A stretch of 47,341 nt of DNA from a virus, in IMG/VR virus record IMGVR_UViG_3300022910_000007, positions 1-47,341 of that record, one strand, 5' to 3'. Below are positions 26,736 to 33,867 of the stretch, in pieces (positions within the stretch are counted from its first letter, which is position 1; the number at the start of each line of letters is the position of its first letter). The translations under genes and the position numbers were made by a program. The notes beneath the pieces are model-generated. The model searched no databases and was not told the DNA's origin. It was given only the letters and a program-made list of their open reading frames with translations.

Positions 26736-27026
26736 ATGAATGTAACAACTTCATCAAAACGGTTTACACTTAACGGCAATGACTTTGTAAAGGGTCTGAT
26801 TATGGCAGTCGGAGGTGCAGCCGTAACGCTTGCACTTGATAGTCTTAATGCCGGATCATTCGATTTTGATTGGAAGAAAATACTTGCAGGGGCATTAACT
26901 GCGGGGCTTACTTATTTGGCTAAGAACTTCTTTGATAAGCCTAAAGTGGTGATCACAGATGTAAAAGATACAACTATTGAAGCTGTAAAAGACGGAACAG
27001 CAAACGTAGATATTACTCATCAATGA
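26736..27026 (+). CDS. Putative holin
   Basis: This 96-aa protein has two hydrophobic segments, at residues 18-35 (VKGLIMAVGGAAVTLAL) and 48-64 (ILAGALTAGLTYLAKNF), then a polar tail. That is class II holin topology. It lies upstream of a u-spanin-like gene and near the endolysin. Holins form pores in the inner membrane that release or activate the endolysin. It overlaps the next gene by ATGA. Confidence 0.65.
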   Translation: MNVTTSSKRFTLNGNDFVKGLIMAVGGAAVTLALDSLNAGSFDFDWKKILAGALTAGLTYLAKNFFDKPKVVITDVKDTTIEAVKDGTANVDITHQ

Positions 27027-27646
27027 AGAAATGGGCGCTTATATTACTCGTTGGATTAGCTTCCTGCTATACAGAAAACAAAGCAAGACAGCAATTTTCA
27101 AAGGCTGCTATTGCATACCCGAAGCTCCCTGCTGATTATTGCGCTACAACTTACCCAGTGAATGTAGTAACAGATAGCACAGAGTACAAAAACAGTAAAC
27201 GAATAATAGATTCTTTAGCTAGCGCATTACTGAATGATAGTCTTTTGAGTAATGATGAAAGGATTCGCCTAACGTTGGAAATAGAAAGAGTGAGATCGTT
27301 AATTGTAGAGCCAAAAAATTGTGACTCTCTAAGTAATACTATTTACAAATTAGTAAGCAGGGAAAAACAAAGGGGTGATAAATTACAGTCTGCATATAAT
27401 AACTTATTAGTTGCATCTCAGAATTTAAAGCCAGTACATGATACTGTTGAAAATACTGCTAAGTTAAAAGCCTGTGAACTTGATAATTCACGCTTAACTG
27501 CATTACTTGTAAGTGTAACTACTGACAGGGATAAGTATAAAGCGAAGGCTAATAAACGGGGCTGGATGTTTTGGGGCTTGATATTTTTAGTCGTAGGAGC
27601 TATTGGAACGAGACTTTACTTAAAATCAAAATCAATAATAAAATGA
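27023..27646 (+). CDS. Putative unimolecular spanin (u-spanin)
   Basis: The 207-aa protein has an N-terminal lipoprotein signal (MKKWALILLVGLASC, lipidated Cys at residue 15) and a C-terminal transmembrane helix (residues 180-200, GWMFWGLIFLVVGAIGTRLY). In between is a mainly helical periplasmic region of about 160 residues. That combination defines u-spanins such as phage T1 gp11, which tether outer to inner membrane and fuse them in the last step of lysis. It sits directly after the holin candidate, with ATGA overlaps on both sides. Confidence 0.65.
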   Translation: MKKWALILLVGLASCYTENKARQQFSKAAIAYPKLPADYCATTYPVNVVTDSTEYKNSKRIIDSLASALLNDSLLSNDERIRLTLEIERVRSLIVEPKNCDSLSNTIYKLVSREKQRGDKLQSAYNNLLVASQNLKPVHDTVENTAKLKACELDNSRLTALLVSVTTDRDKYKAKANKRGWMFWGLIFLVVGAIGTRLYLKSKSIIK

Positions 27647-27819
27647 AACGATTTAATTACTATTGGGCAGGGTTTGCAATATTCGCCTTTGCTGCTGTGA
27701 TTTCTTTTTTCCAGGTTAATGGGTATTGGGCAGACCAACATCATTTAGGAAATTTAATGTGGATAGGGTTAGGAATTTTGTTTGCTGCTATTTCAATTTT
27801 CTGCATTAAGAAAGTATGA
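27643..27819 (+). CDS. Small membrane protein (58 aa)
   Basis: The protein has two transmembrane helices (WAGFAIFAFAAVISFF and MWIGLGILFAAISIFC). I start it at ATG 27643 (MKRFNYYW), which overlaps the u-spanin stop as ATGA. The open frame further upstream lies inside that gene. It could be a second holin or an antiholin; the sequence alone does not decide. Confidence 0.6.
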   Translation: MKRFNYYWAGFAIFAFAAVISFFQVNGYWADQHHLGNLMWIGLGILFAAISIFCIKKV

Positions 27820-28196
27820 TTCCTTTAACCTACATACTATTAAATTTAATCCATGCCCTTTGGCACTCTTACTTAATTAAGAAAAACCGTTTGATACAAT
27901 CGGGACAGAAGATAATCGAATACTCTATTGTAAGCATATTGGCGGGGGTAATATTAAAAATCGTTCTTGGTTGTAAATTGCTCCCGCTGATTTTATTTTG
28001 TTTCCTTATAAGGTTAGCTTTCTTCGATCCTTTTTTAAACGTACTAAGGGGTAAACCGATTGCTTACGAAGGGGAGATTAAAAAGAAAAAGTCTTTTTAC
28101 GATTGGTTTGAACAACAAACAGGGCTTCCGATAATGTTTTTACGGGTGGTTTACCTGGCTGCGTTTTTAATTTATTTGATAATCTGGATGAGATGA
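27816..28196 (+). CDS. Membrane protein (126 aa)
   Basis: This protein has three or four hydrophobic segments (LTYILLNLIHALW, IVSILAGVILKIVLG, LLPLILFCFLIRLAFF, then VVYLAAFLIYLII at the C-terminus). It is coupled by ATGA on both sides within the lysis block. I do not recognise its family. A holin-related or membrane-modifying role is plausible from context only. Confidence 0.6.
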   Translation: MIPLTYILLNLIHALWHSYLIKKNRLIQSGQKIIEYSIVSILAGVILKIVLGCKLLPLILFCFLIRLAFFDPFLNVLRGKPIAYEGEIKKKKSFYDWFEQQTGLPIMFLRVVYLAAFLIYLIIWMR

Positions 28197-28390
28197 AAGA
28201 TGCCCGTAAAATAATAGTCTTAATGTTCGCCCTTACTATTTGTGCGATAATGATGGCTATAATTTCATCTTGGATTTATTACGGATCGGCAAAGCCTGAA
28301 TCGGTGAATATCTTAGGGCATTTAATTGATACCATGTTAGGAGCTATAATTGCTTATTTAATGCTAAAACCTGATAAGAATGAGGGATAA
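28193..28390 (+). CDS. Small membrane protein (65 aa), holin-like
   Basis: Two hydrophobic helices (KIIVLMFALTICAIMMAII and a C-terminal MLGAIIAYLML segment) with a short charged tail (KPDKNEG). It overlaps the endolysin gene by 11 bases. With several two-helix membrane proteins in a row, this one, next to the endolysin, is an equally good holin or antiholin candidate. Confidence 0.6.
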   Translation: MKDARKIIVLMFALTICAIMMAIISSWIYYGSAKPESVNILGHLIDTMLGAIIAYLMLKPDKNEG

Positions 28391-28877
28391 AATCTCAGAA
28401 GGCCGTGTAGCCTTATTACATCCGGCTGTAAGGGCTGAAGTTAAACAGCTAATAGAACAAGCCGAATCAGGTTTCCCGCCTTCTATGGCTGTCAGAATCG
28501 TTCAGGGGCTAAGAACTATTGCCGAACAGGATACGCTGTATGCTCAAGGCCGGACAAAGCCGGGGAATATAGTTACCAAAGCGAAGGGTGGGTCTTCTTA
28601 TCATAACTATGGCTTGGCAATCGACTTCGCAATCCTGACGGATAAAGACGGCAACGGATCGTTTGAGGACTTGTCATGGGACATTAAACGAGATAACGAC
28701 AAAGACGGGATTGCTGATTGGCTGGAAGTAGTTAAGATATTTGAAGCTGCCGGATGGACTTGGGGCGGTAAATGGGCAACTTTAAAAGACTATCCGCATC
28801 TTCAGAAAACTTTCGGTTATACCTGGCAGCAGTTATTTGAGAAAGTTAAAAGGGGTGAAGAGTATGTATCATTATAA
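28380..28877 (+). CDS. Endolysin, M15 family peptidase (VanY-like) with calcium-loop-like insert
   Basis: This 165-aa enzyme is predicted to cut peptidoglycan peptide stems as an L-Ala-D-Glu endopeptidase or D,D-carboxypeptidase. The M15 zinc motif SxHxxGxAxD appears as SYHNYGLAID (residues 72-81) and the third metal ligand is the His of DYPHLQ near 139. Between them lie DKDGNGSFEDL and DNDKDGIADWLE, which look like EF-hand-type loops, as in the calcium-regulated endolysin of phage T5. No signal peptide is present, so release should depend on a holin. Confidence 0.92.
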   Translation: MRDKISEGRVALLHPAVRAEVKQLIEQAESGFPPSMAVRIVQGLRTIAEQDTLYAQGRTKPGNIVTKAKGGSSYHNYGLAIDFAILTDKDGNGSFEDLSWDIKRDNDKDGIADWLEVVKIFEAAGWTWGGKWATLKDYPHLQKTFGYTWQQLFEKVKRGEEYVSL

Positions 28878-28889
28878 CCCATGCTCTTC
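28857..28889 (+). terminator. Hairpin between convergent genes
   Basis: GAAGAGTATG pairs with CATGCTCTTC (ten pairs, one G-U) across a 13-base loop, spanning the end of the endolysin gene and the gap to the leftward gene. The + strand continues TTTAAA, and the - strand reads CCCCTTTT after it. It is probably a shared two-way terminator. Confidence 0.55.
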
Positions 28890-28896
28890 TTTAAAC

Positions 28897-29328
28897 TCAA
28901 AAATCCCAAAAAGCACGCTCAACTAAATACTTCAGCCTTTCTATTTCTTGGTCTTTCTCTGTGCATTGAGATTGAAGGGCGGTGATTTCGGATAAAAGAT
29001 TCTTTCTTTCTAATTCGATTTGTTTATAATATCGGTCATCTCCTTTTTCTATGGATTCTTTAAATTCAACAAGATCATTATATTTTGATGCAAGCTCCCG
29101 CCTATCAGCAGCCATTTCAAGTATTAGCTTTTCCAATTCTTCCCGCCCATCGGTTGCAAGTTGGTAACCAGCAATAAAATCTTGTTGTCTTTGTTTTATA
29201 CCGTCTGAAATATTACTATGAAGTTGTTTATATTCTTCTTCGGTATAGCCGGGGTGATTACTAATATAAGGAAGGTTTGGAAATCTTTTTTCTGCTTCGT
29301 CCTGAATCGCTTTCGGTATAGTTGACAT
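28897..29328 (-). CDS. Coiled-coil hypothetical protein (143 aa)
   Basis: This is the last gene of the leftward block. The C-terminal 90 residues are a strong coiled coil (LEKLILEMAADRRELASKYN; KNLLSEITALQSQCTEKDQE). The N-terminal part (IPKAIQDEAEKRFPN and YTEEEYKQLHSNISDGIKQR) resembles short phage proteins that precede variable tails. The function is unknown. Confidence 0.7.
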   Translation of the reverse strand: MSTIPKAIQDEAEKRFPNLPYISNHPGYTEEEYKQLHSNISDGIKQRQQDFIAGYQLATDGREELEKLILEMAADRRELASKYNDLVEFKESIEKGDDRYYKQIELERKNLLSEITALQSQCTEKDQEIERLKYLVERAFWDF

Positions 29329-29333
29329 TGTTT

Positions 29334-29477
29334 TTATTTTTGGTTTGAGGGATGTTCATACAATAATTGGTAAAGACGGAATTTCCAATATAAAATCTCG
29401 GTTGTCACATCTCTGTATAAATCCATTGATTCCAAATAGCCAAGTTTATTTCTTATTTGAATTTCCTCCTTCGTCAT
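29334..29477 (-). CDS. Small hypothetical protein (47 aa)
   Basis: This ORF fills the gap between the coiled-coil gene and the YopX gene. It reads MTKEEIQIRNKLGYLESMDL, then ends EHPSNQK, helical throughout. It keeps the leftward direction, tight spacing (a few bases to the next gene) and composition of its neighbours. It is short, so the call rests on context. Confidence 0.55.
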   Translation of the reverse strand: MTKEEIQIRNKLGYLESMDLYRDVTTEILYWKFRLYQLLYEHPSNQK

Positions 29478-29489
29478 AATTTTTATTTT

Positions 29490-29939
29490 TTATCCCCCGA
29501 AAGGGTTTTGTTTAATTTGTTTGTCAGCTTCATTCAACAAGTGTGGATGTTCGTATATGTTGCCGACGATTTCTGCTTGCGGTTCATTTTTTATGTACAC
29601 CCAAAGCATCGGGTTTCCATGTGCCGTTATTTCTTCGCCTTCTGCATTACCAATAGAAACCGTTTTCCATAGGACCAACTTTTCATCCCAAATAACTTTA
29701 TGATATAAATAATTCCACGATCTGTTGGACGGGTAATGTGGGCAACACAAGACATCCCCTTCATAAATCTCTTTCCCATTCTTATCTTTTAATCCTGTGT
29801 ATTGCATGATAGGATATTTCCCGTTAAGGGCATCTATCAAATATCTTGATTGAGTGGCATAATTCATATCTATCATTAGCCCAACGTATCCATCCTCAAC
29901 AGGGGCTACATCCCAAATTCTAAATTTAATTTCTCTCAT
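29490..29939 (-). CDS. YopX family protein
   Basis: The protein (149 aa) begins MREIKFRIWDV and contains MQYTGLKDKNGKEIYEGDVL (residues 44-63), the characteristic YopX block. The end, AEIVGNIYEHPHLL, is also typical. YopX proteins are common in phage and prophage early or accessory regions, and their function is not established. It is in a leftward series of small genes. Confidence 0.9.
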   Translation of the reverse strand: MREIKFRIWDVAPVEDGYVGLMIDMNYATQSRYLIDALNGKYPIMQYTGLKDKNGKEIYEGDVLCCPHYPSNRSWNYLYHKVIWDEKLVLWKTVSIGNAEGEEITAHGNPMLWVYIKNEPQAEIVGNIYEHPHLLNEADKQIKQNPFGG

Positions 29940-30142
29940 TGTTTAATATTTATTTCTGCTCAATAATTCCCCCGTCTAAAGACGGAAGCGGTTTAGAGGT
30001 TTATTTTTTTCTTTGTCTTTTCTATTTCGGCGGCACTTCTCAAATCTTTTTTATTTTCCATGATTAAATGTTTTATTTTGGTTATCAACTTCATTGCTAC
30101 TATTGAGCTTGGTTGTGTCACTCACTTGTACAAAAAGTAATT
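29940..30142. other. Short non-coding gap in the leftward block
   Basis: About 200 bases without a convincing gene. It contains a perfect CCGTC/GACGG hairpin at 29972-29985 without a T-run. A 22-codon leftward ORF (29993-30061, MENKKDLRSAAEIEKTKKKI) is present but too short to accept. Confidence 0.4.
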
Positions 30143-30385
30143 CTATTCGGCACCGCAATAACAATCTGCTACATGAATAGGGTTTCCATCTTTGCTTAGT
30201 TGCCACGCTCCACAGGTACAAGAGCAGGCCCGTTCAAATCTTTCTTGCTCTTCGTCTTCTTCCTCATCGGCATCCCAATCATTTTCATCATCGTCGTTTG
30301 CTAATTCTTCTTCGTAACGCAACCATTCCTCATAATCATCAACAATCTTTTTAGCGGCTTGGTATTGTTCAAATGTTATGTTCAT
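30143..30385 (-). CDS. Acidic protein with C-terminal cysteine cluster (80 aa)
   Basis: The N-terminal half is a helix (MNITFEQYQAAKKIVDDYEE), followed by a very acidic run (residues 30-49) and a C-terminal cluster ACSCTCGAW and DCYCGAE that could bind zinc. It overlaps the upstream DUF551 gene by ATGA. An acidic stretch of this kind can mimic DNA, but there is no direct support for an anti-restriction role. Confidence 0.65.
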   Translation of the reverse strand: MNITFEQYQAAKKIVDDYEEWLRYEEELANDDDENDWDADEEEDEEQERFERACSCTCGAWQLSKDGNPIHVADCYCGAE

Positions 30386-30705
30386 ATACTTGGTTTATTT
30401 GGTAGTGGCATCCAATGGGTGATGGACGGGTATCTTTCAGTTGTTCCCTTTATTAAATTTTCTCCGCACAAATAGCCCAATTCAATTCTTGTTTGTCCTC
30501 CAAATTCATAGCATATTAAAATATCTTCACCCAACACTTCCGGCAATCCATCTTCCACCCTCGTCCATCCCTGCCTATTGAGGGAGGCGTATTCGGTCAT
30601 GGCTGCTTTTGCCGCATCATATAAAGCAAAAGAATCAACGGTATAGCTTTTTTGCTCATAATAGAAACCATGCTTTTTCAGCACATCTTCAATAGTAGGT
30701 GTCAT
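30382..30705 (-). CDS. DUF551 domain protein
   Basis: The second half of this 107-aa protein matches the DUF551 pattern: WTRVEDGLPEVLGEDILICY, a YLCGENLI segment and the end SITHWMPLPNKP. DUF551 proteins are small phage-encoded proteins of unknown function. The N-terminal helix (IEDVLKKHGFYY; ALYDAAKAAMTEYASL) is a common add-on in Bacteroidota phages. Confidence 0.85.
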   Translation of the reverse strand: MTPTIEDVLKKHGFYYEQKSYTVDSFALYDAAKAAMTEYASLNRQGWTRVEDGLPEVLGEDILICYEFGGQTRIELGYLCGENLIKGTTERYPSITHWMPLPNKPSI

Positions 30706-30725
30706 AGTCTTTTATTGTTTGTAGG

Positions 30726-30938
30726 TTAACTTGTAGTTGCAGAAATTAAATTAAACGGTTTTATAATCATCCAATCTCCGTTATCACATTTGAAATAAAG
30801 ATTCCCAAATTCATAGTTTTGGAATGTTCCACCATCTTCATACTCTTTGCCATTATACATATACTTCACATGGTAGTATTTACCTTTAACCATCACATCT
30901 TCCCATTTTAATTTTTTAGTAGGTTTGTCTTGTGTCAT
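30726..30938 (-). CDS. Small hypothetical protein (70 aa)
   Basis: A beta-rich 70-aa protein (KYYHVKYMYNGKEYEDGGTF, NLYFKCDNGDWMII) of unknown function. It overlaps the upstream gene by ATGA. Confidence 0.65.
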   Translation of the reverse strand: MTQDKPTKKLKWEDVMVKGKYYHVKYMYNGKEYEDGGTFQNYEFGNLYFKCDNGDWMIIKPFNLISATTS

Positions 30939-31186
30939 ATCTCATCAGTTTTAGTTTCTATTAATTCAATCTGATCTAACGGAGGGTTGTAAGATCCGCT
31001 CCTACCTGAAATATCTTTCGTTTCCTGGTTGCGGAAATCATCACTGAACTGCTGCCATGCTTTACCGAGATCAGGACGGCGATCTATTCGCTCGTAGGCT
31101 TCGTAGGGTTTGCCGAAGTAATCCAAGCGGGTTACTTTGTTGTGATCGGGTAGTTGCCATCCTTCAGGTCTGGTTGTGTCTTGCAT
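30935..31186 (-). CDS. Small hypothetical protein (83 aa)
   Basis: The 83-aa polar protein begins MQDTTRPEGWQLPDHNKV and has no hydrophobic segment and no recognised domain. It is the first gene after the hairpin at 31204-31233 in the leftward direction and overlaps the next gene by ATGA. Confidence 0.65.
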   Translation of the reverse strand: MQDTTRPEGWQLPDHNKVTRLDYFGKPYEAYERIDRRPDLGKAWQQFSDDFRNQETKDISGRSGSYNPPLDQIELIETKTDEI

Positions 31187-31203
31187 AACTGTAATTTTTA
31201 TAA

Positions 31204-31233
31204 ACGTCCCCTACTTTCGATTTCGGGGAACGT
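31204..31233 (-). terminator. Hairpin between leftward genes, possible terminator
   Basis: On the - strand ACGT, a bulged T, CCCC, a 13-base loop, GGGG and ACGT form an eight-pair stem followed by TTTATAAAAATT. The T-run is short and interrupted, so it may terminate only partly after the 31242 gene. Confidence 0.45.
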
Positions 31234-31241
31234 AAACTATT

Positions 31242-31466
31242 TTATTTCTGGATTGAAAAATTAGATGTTTTTATTAGGCCAATGTGACCAACTTTGCTAA
31301 TTGTTATCTCATTAGTATGATGATTAAAAACATCATAAAGCTGACCATCTAAATTATTAACACACATAAAAGCAGGGACATCGTTATTATCCCATTTTTT
31401 ATATTGGCCTTTTACAGTAAAAGTAGCTTCTTGAGTGCCTTTGAAGTTGTGGATTAAGATTGTCAT
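31242..31466 (-). CDS. Small hypothetical protein (74 aa)
   Basis: The 74-aa protein (MTILIHNFKGTQEATFTVKG and FNHHTNEITISKVGHIGLI) looks like a small beta-barrel fold. I know no function for it. A copy of the palindromic operator-like site lies 58 bases upstream of its start (31524-31535), which suggests it has its own regulated promoter. Confidence 0.65.
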   Translation of the reverse strand: MTILIHNFKGTQEATFTVKGQYKKWDNNDVPAFMCVNNLDGQLYDVFNHHTNEITISKVGHIGLIKTSNFSIQK

Positions 31467-31523
31467 TTTGTTTACGTTTAATTGTGAATTGATATGTAAA
31501 TATAGTAAAAGGTTTGGATAAAA

Positions 31524-31535
31524 TACTATATAATA
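31524..31535. promoter_or_regulatory. Operator-like palindrome, copy 1
   Basis: TACTATATAATA, one mismatch from the perfect palindrome TATTATATAATA. It lies between the 51-aa basic protein gene and the 31466 start, in the promoter region of the downstream leftward genes. A partial copy (ATATAGTA) is at 31500-31507. Confidence 0.55.
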
Positions 31536-31546
31536 TTAAAAAGTTA

Positions 31547-31702
31547 TTAACATTCGGGCAAAACCCCTTGTGTAAGAGCTAATGTCAGAGTTTCGTATTT
31601 CGCCTCGATCTTCTTTTTATCAGAAGGCTTTACATATACATAGGCTGTCTTAACTCTTTCGCCATTTGTTTTAGGACGACCAGCTTTCTTTTTCTTTGCC
31701 AT
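31547..31702 (-). CDS. Small basic DNA-binding protein, probable local regulator (51 aa)
   Basis: The 51-aa protein begins MAKKKKAGRPKTNGERVKTA, with an AT-hook-like GRPK core. The remainder (YVYVKPSDKKKIEAKYETLT) has the strand-then-helix order of a ribbon-helix-helix protein. The gene is bracketed by three copies of a 12-bp AT palindrome, two in its own upstream region and one just behind it. The simplest inference is a repressor that controls the divergent early promoters and its own expression. A role in nucleoid or DNA compaction is the alternative. Confidence 0.65.
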   Translation of the reverse strand: MAKKKKAGRPKTNGERVKTAYVYVKPSDKKKIEAKYETLTLALTQGVLPEC

Positions 31703-31735
31703 AAAGATTATTTTTATACAATATTAAGCATTTTT

Positions 31736-31747
31736 TATTATATAGTA
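31736..31747. promoter_or_regulatory. Operator-like palindrome, copy 2
   Basis: TATTATATAGTA, the exact reverse complement of copy 1 (TACTATATAATA) and one mismatch from the perfect palindrome. Confidence 0.6.
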
Positions 31748-31772
31748 AAAATAAATTTTTTTATGTGAAAAG

Positions 31773-31784
31773 TATTATATAATA
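31773..31784. promoter_or_regulatory. Operator-like palindrome, copy 3
   Basis: TATTATATAATA, a perfect 12-bp palindrome, ending seven bases before the ATG of the rightward GIY-YIG gene. Confidence 0.6.
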
Positions 31785-31791
31785 TTGCTAA

Positions 31792-32091
31792 ATGATTACG
31801 CATTACATATACGCTATCTACTATAAAAATGAGCCGTTTTATATAGGCATTTCTGTAAATCCAGCTACAAGATTATTCGCTCATTTTAAAGGAATTTCAG
31901 GACGGCGTAAATTTAATCCTAATTATAAAATTTCAATACTTCAGAGAATCGTTACCAGATCAAACAGAATGTGTAAAAAATGCTACGCAAAAGAACAGTA
32001 CTGGATTAATAGATTTATATTAGAAGGATACAAACTTAAAAATACCGCAATCAATAAAAACTATCGTATATGGACATCACCCAACAAATAA
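31792..32091 (+). CDS. GIY-YIG nuclease domain protein (99 aa)
   Basis: The 99-aa protein consists of little more than a GIY-YIG core: HYIYAIYY, then EPFYIGISVNPATRLFAHF, with KEQYWINRFILEGYKLKNT at the C-terminal side. It lacks the NUMOD repeats of the 596 gene, so target-site specificity would be low. It is the first gene of the rightward replication operon. Small GIY-YIG proteins of this size also act as repair or anti-host nucleases, so homing is not certain. Confidence 0.85.
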   Translation: MITHYIYAIYYKNEPFYIGISVNPATRLFAHFKGISGRRKFNPNYKISILQRIVTRSNRMCKKCYAKEQYWINRFILEGYKLKNTAINKNYRIWTSPNK

Positions 32092-32240
32092 TCAACATCT
32101 CAAAAGCGGGAGCTTACGATGTAGTATCTCAACACAGGAACGAACTACTGGAAGAAAACGCTAAGTTGAAAGAGCGTGTGAAGTTTCTGGAAAACCTGAT
32201 CAAAGAATATTCTGATAAAATGTTAAACCAACTCAAATGA
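32070..32240 (+). CDS. Small coiled-coil protein (56 aa)
   Basis: The 56-aa ORF (MDITQQIINISKAGAYDVVS and then a leucine-spaced helix ending MLNQLK) overlaps the GIY-YIG gene by 22 bases and the next ORF by ATGA. The overlaps and the clear coiled-coil periodicity support it as a real gene; the function is unknown. Confidence 0.6.
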   Translation: MDITQQIINISKAGAYDVVSQHRNELLEENAKLKERVKFLENLIKEYSDKMLNQLK

Positions 32241-32365
32241 TCTACGCATTCCTTCTCTCCGTCATCATTAATATCCTTCTTTGCTCATGGATCGCTATAA
32301 TAACTACGAAACAGAGCAGGATAGAATCAGATTTCGATGATACAGATTCATTCTATAATAATTAA
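32237..32365 (+). CDS. Small membrane protein (42 aa)
   Basis: The 42-aa ORF starts in the ATGA overlap and encodes one transmembrane helix (IYAFLLSVIINILLCSWIAI) followed by an acidic tail (ESDFDDTDSFYNN). It ends 11 bases before the ATPase gene. The tight packing argues that it is real. Confidence 0.55.
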   Translation: MIYAFLLSVIINILLCSWIAIITTKQSRIESDFDDTDSFYNN

Positions 32366-32375
32366 ACTATAATTT

Positions 32376-33254
32376 ATGCAACTCCAAAAAGCGACCCGGA
32401 AGAAATCAAAGCTACGGCTGAACCTATCCGGCCCGGCTGGTAGCGGGAAAACCTACTCAGCTTTATTAATGGCAAAAGGTCTTATCGGATCTTGGGATAA
32501 GATAGCCGTAATTGATACAGAGAACGGATCAGCTTCGCTGTACTCTCATCTCGGTGACTTCAATACTATTGATCTGCAACCACCCTACACGCCTGAAAGG
32601 TATAACGAGGCGATAGATGCTTGCATAGCTGGTGGGATTGAATGTATCATCATTGATAGCAGTTCACACGAATGGTCTGGTACTGGTGGCTGCATAGAGA
32701 TCAACGAGAAGTTGGCTCAGTCTAAATTCAAAGGCAATACCTGGTCAGCATGGAGCCAGACAACTCCCCGTCACGATTCGTTCGTTAATAAAGTACTGCA
32801 AGCTCCTGTCCATATTATTACTTGTACCCGTAGTAAGATGGAAACCGTAATGACCGATGATAAGAAGGTAAAGAAGTTGGGTATGAAAGATATTCAGCGG
32901 GAAGGTTGGGAATATGAATTAACCGTATCGTTGAATATCGACAGAGATACCCACATGGCTATGGCATCAAAAGATCGTACTAATTTATTCGAGGGTAAAG
33001 ATCCGTTTGTGATTACTGAGAAAACAGGTAAGGCTATATTGAAGTGGTGTGAGACTGGGGTTGAAGCTCCGAAGAAACTCACGAATCAGGACGCAGAGTT
33101 CTATACTGAGTGGCAGAAAGAAATATCAGCGGTCGGTAATCCGGCTGACTTGCTATATTTATACAATACCCATGCAGCAACAGTCTCTGAAGATGAGAAA
33201 CTGAAAGCAATGTTCAAAACTAAACAGGGAACTTTTAAAACTCAAGCGGTATGA
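32376..33254 (+). CDS. RecA-like AAA ATPase (AAA_24/Sak4-like)
   Basis: The 292-aa protein has a Walker A motif GPAGSGKT at residues 19-26, an acidic strand CIIIDSSSHEW near 90-100 (Walker B), and the basic-rich KDRTNLFEGKDPFVI segment near 207. It belongs to the phage AAA ATPase group related to Sak4, single-strand annealing or RecA-like recombinases that work with phage replication. A C-terminal helical domain follows (AEFYTEWQKEISAVGNPADL). It is upstream of the DnaA-like, clamp and helicase genes in one operon. Confidence 0.85.
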   Translation: MQLQKATRKKSKLRLNLSGPAGSGKTYSALLMAKGLIGSWDKIAVIDTENGSASLYSHLGDFNTIDLQPPYTPERYNEAIDACIAGGIECIIIDSSSHEWSGTGGCIEINEKLAQSKFKGNTWSAWSQTTPRHDSFVNKVLQAPVHIITCTRSKMETVMTDDKKVKKLGMKDIQREGWEYELTVSLNIDRDTHMAMASKDRTNLFEGKDPFVITEKTGKAILKWCETGVEAPKKLTNQDAEFYTEWQKEISAVGNPADLLYLYNTHAATVSEDEKLKAMFKTKQGTFKTQAV

Positions 33255-33517
33255 AAAGAGTAATTCAGGAAACAATCGAAAAATCAGTTGATGTTGAAAT
33301 GCCATGCTATGTAAAGAATGGTGATAATCATTTTACAAAAGTCTTAGATGATAAGACCGCAATGATTGTTAAATCATACTCCTTTAGTTATGGAATTGAA
33401 ATTGTCAGCTTAGATCAGTATAACCCCTTTACTAACGGGTGGCAATTTGTTGGCGAAGATGATTTTAACATTGCTAAAAACAAGGTTATAGAACTTCTTA
33501 AAATACACGTCGTATGA
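33251..33517 (+). CDS. Hypothetical protein (88 aa)
   Basis: The 88-aa protein (MKRVIQETIEKSVDVEMPCY, NPFTNGWQFVGEDDFNIAK) is not recognised and looks like a small alpha/beta domain. It is coupled by ATGA to the ATPase and to the DnaA-like gene. A single-strand DNA binding or ATPase-partner role is conceivable but has no direct support. Confidence 0.6.
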   Translation: MKRVIQETIEKSVDVEMPCYVKNGDNHFTKVLDDKTAMIVKSYSFSYGIEIVSLDQYNPFTNGWQFVGEDDFNIAKNKVIELLKIHVV

Positions 33518-33867
33518 CCTACAACATCGCATCAACAAACTACTGGACAGTACCTGGAATGCTTAAAGGAACTAAGTTTATAAAGAATCTTTTAGCGGAT
33601 CATATTATTAAAATAGTCAGCGAGCAACTAGATGTTAGCAGAGTAGAGATGTTTTCAATCCATCGGTACAAAAGAATAGTTCAGGCAAGACAGATAGCAA
33701 TGTACTTGATTAGAAAAAATACTACTCGTTCATGGACTGATATTTCTAACCTGTTTGGTGGTCGTGATCACACTACAGCCATACACTCCTATCGGACTGT
33801 TGAGAACTTATGCTTCTCTGACGAACAATACAAACAACGTTTACTTCAAATTGAAAATTTATTATGA
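33514..33867 (+). CDS. Stand-alone DnaA domain IV (origin-binding domain)
   Basis: This 117-aa protein ends in the DnaA C-terminal DNA-binding domain. The signature GRDHTTAIHSYRTV lies near residues 83-96, preceded by the helix VEMFSIHRYKRIVQARQIAM. The AAA+ domain of host DnaA is absent. Such a protein could bind DnaA boxes at the phage origin, compete with host DnaA, or act as a regulator. ATGA overlaps on both sides place it in the replication operon. Confidence 0.88.
   Translation: MTYNIASTNYWTVPGMLKGTKFIKNLLADHIIKIVSEQLDVSRVEMFSIHRYKRIVQARQIAMYLIRKNTTRSWTDISNLFGGRDHTTAIHSYRTVENLCFSDEQYKQRLLQIENLL

Larger units (their letters stand above)
31703..31791. promoter_or_regulatory. Divergent promoter region between leftward and rightward early genes
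   Basis: These 89 bases of very AT-rich DNA separate the leftward regulator gene from the rightward GIY-YIG gene. They hold two operator-like palindromes (31736-31747 and 31773-31784) spaced 37 bases apart. The second is only seven bases from the rightward ATG. Both early operons must start here, since nothing else separates them. Confidence 0.65.

Noticed and set aside
29993-30061. 22-codon leftward ORF between YopX and the acidic protein
   Set aside because: Too short, with no overlap or coding features beyond lysine richness.
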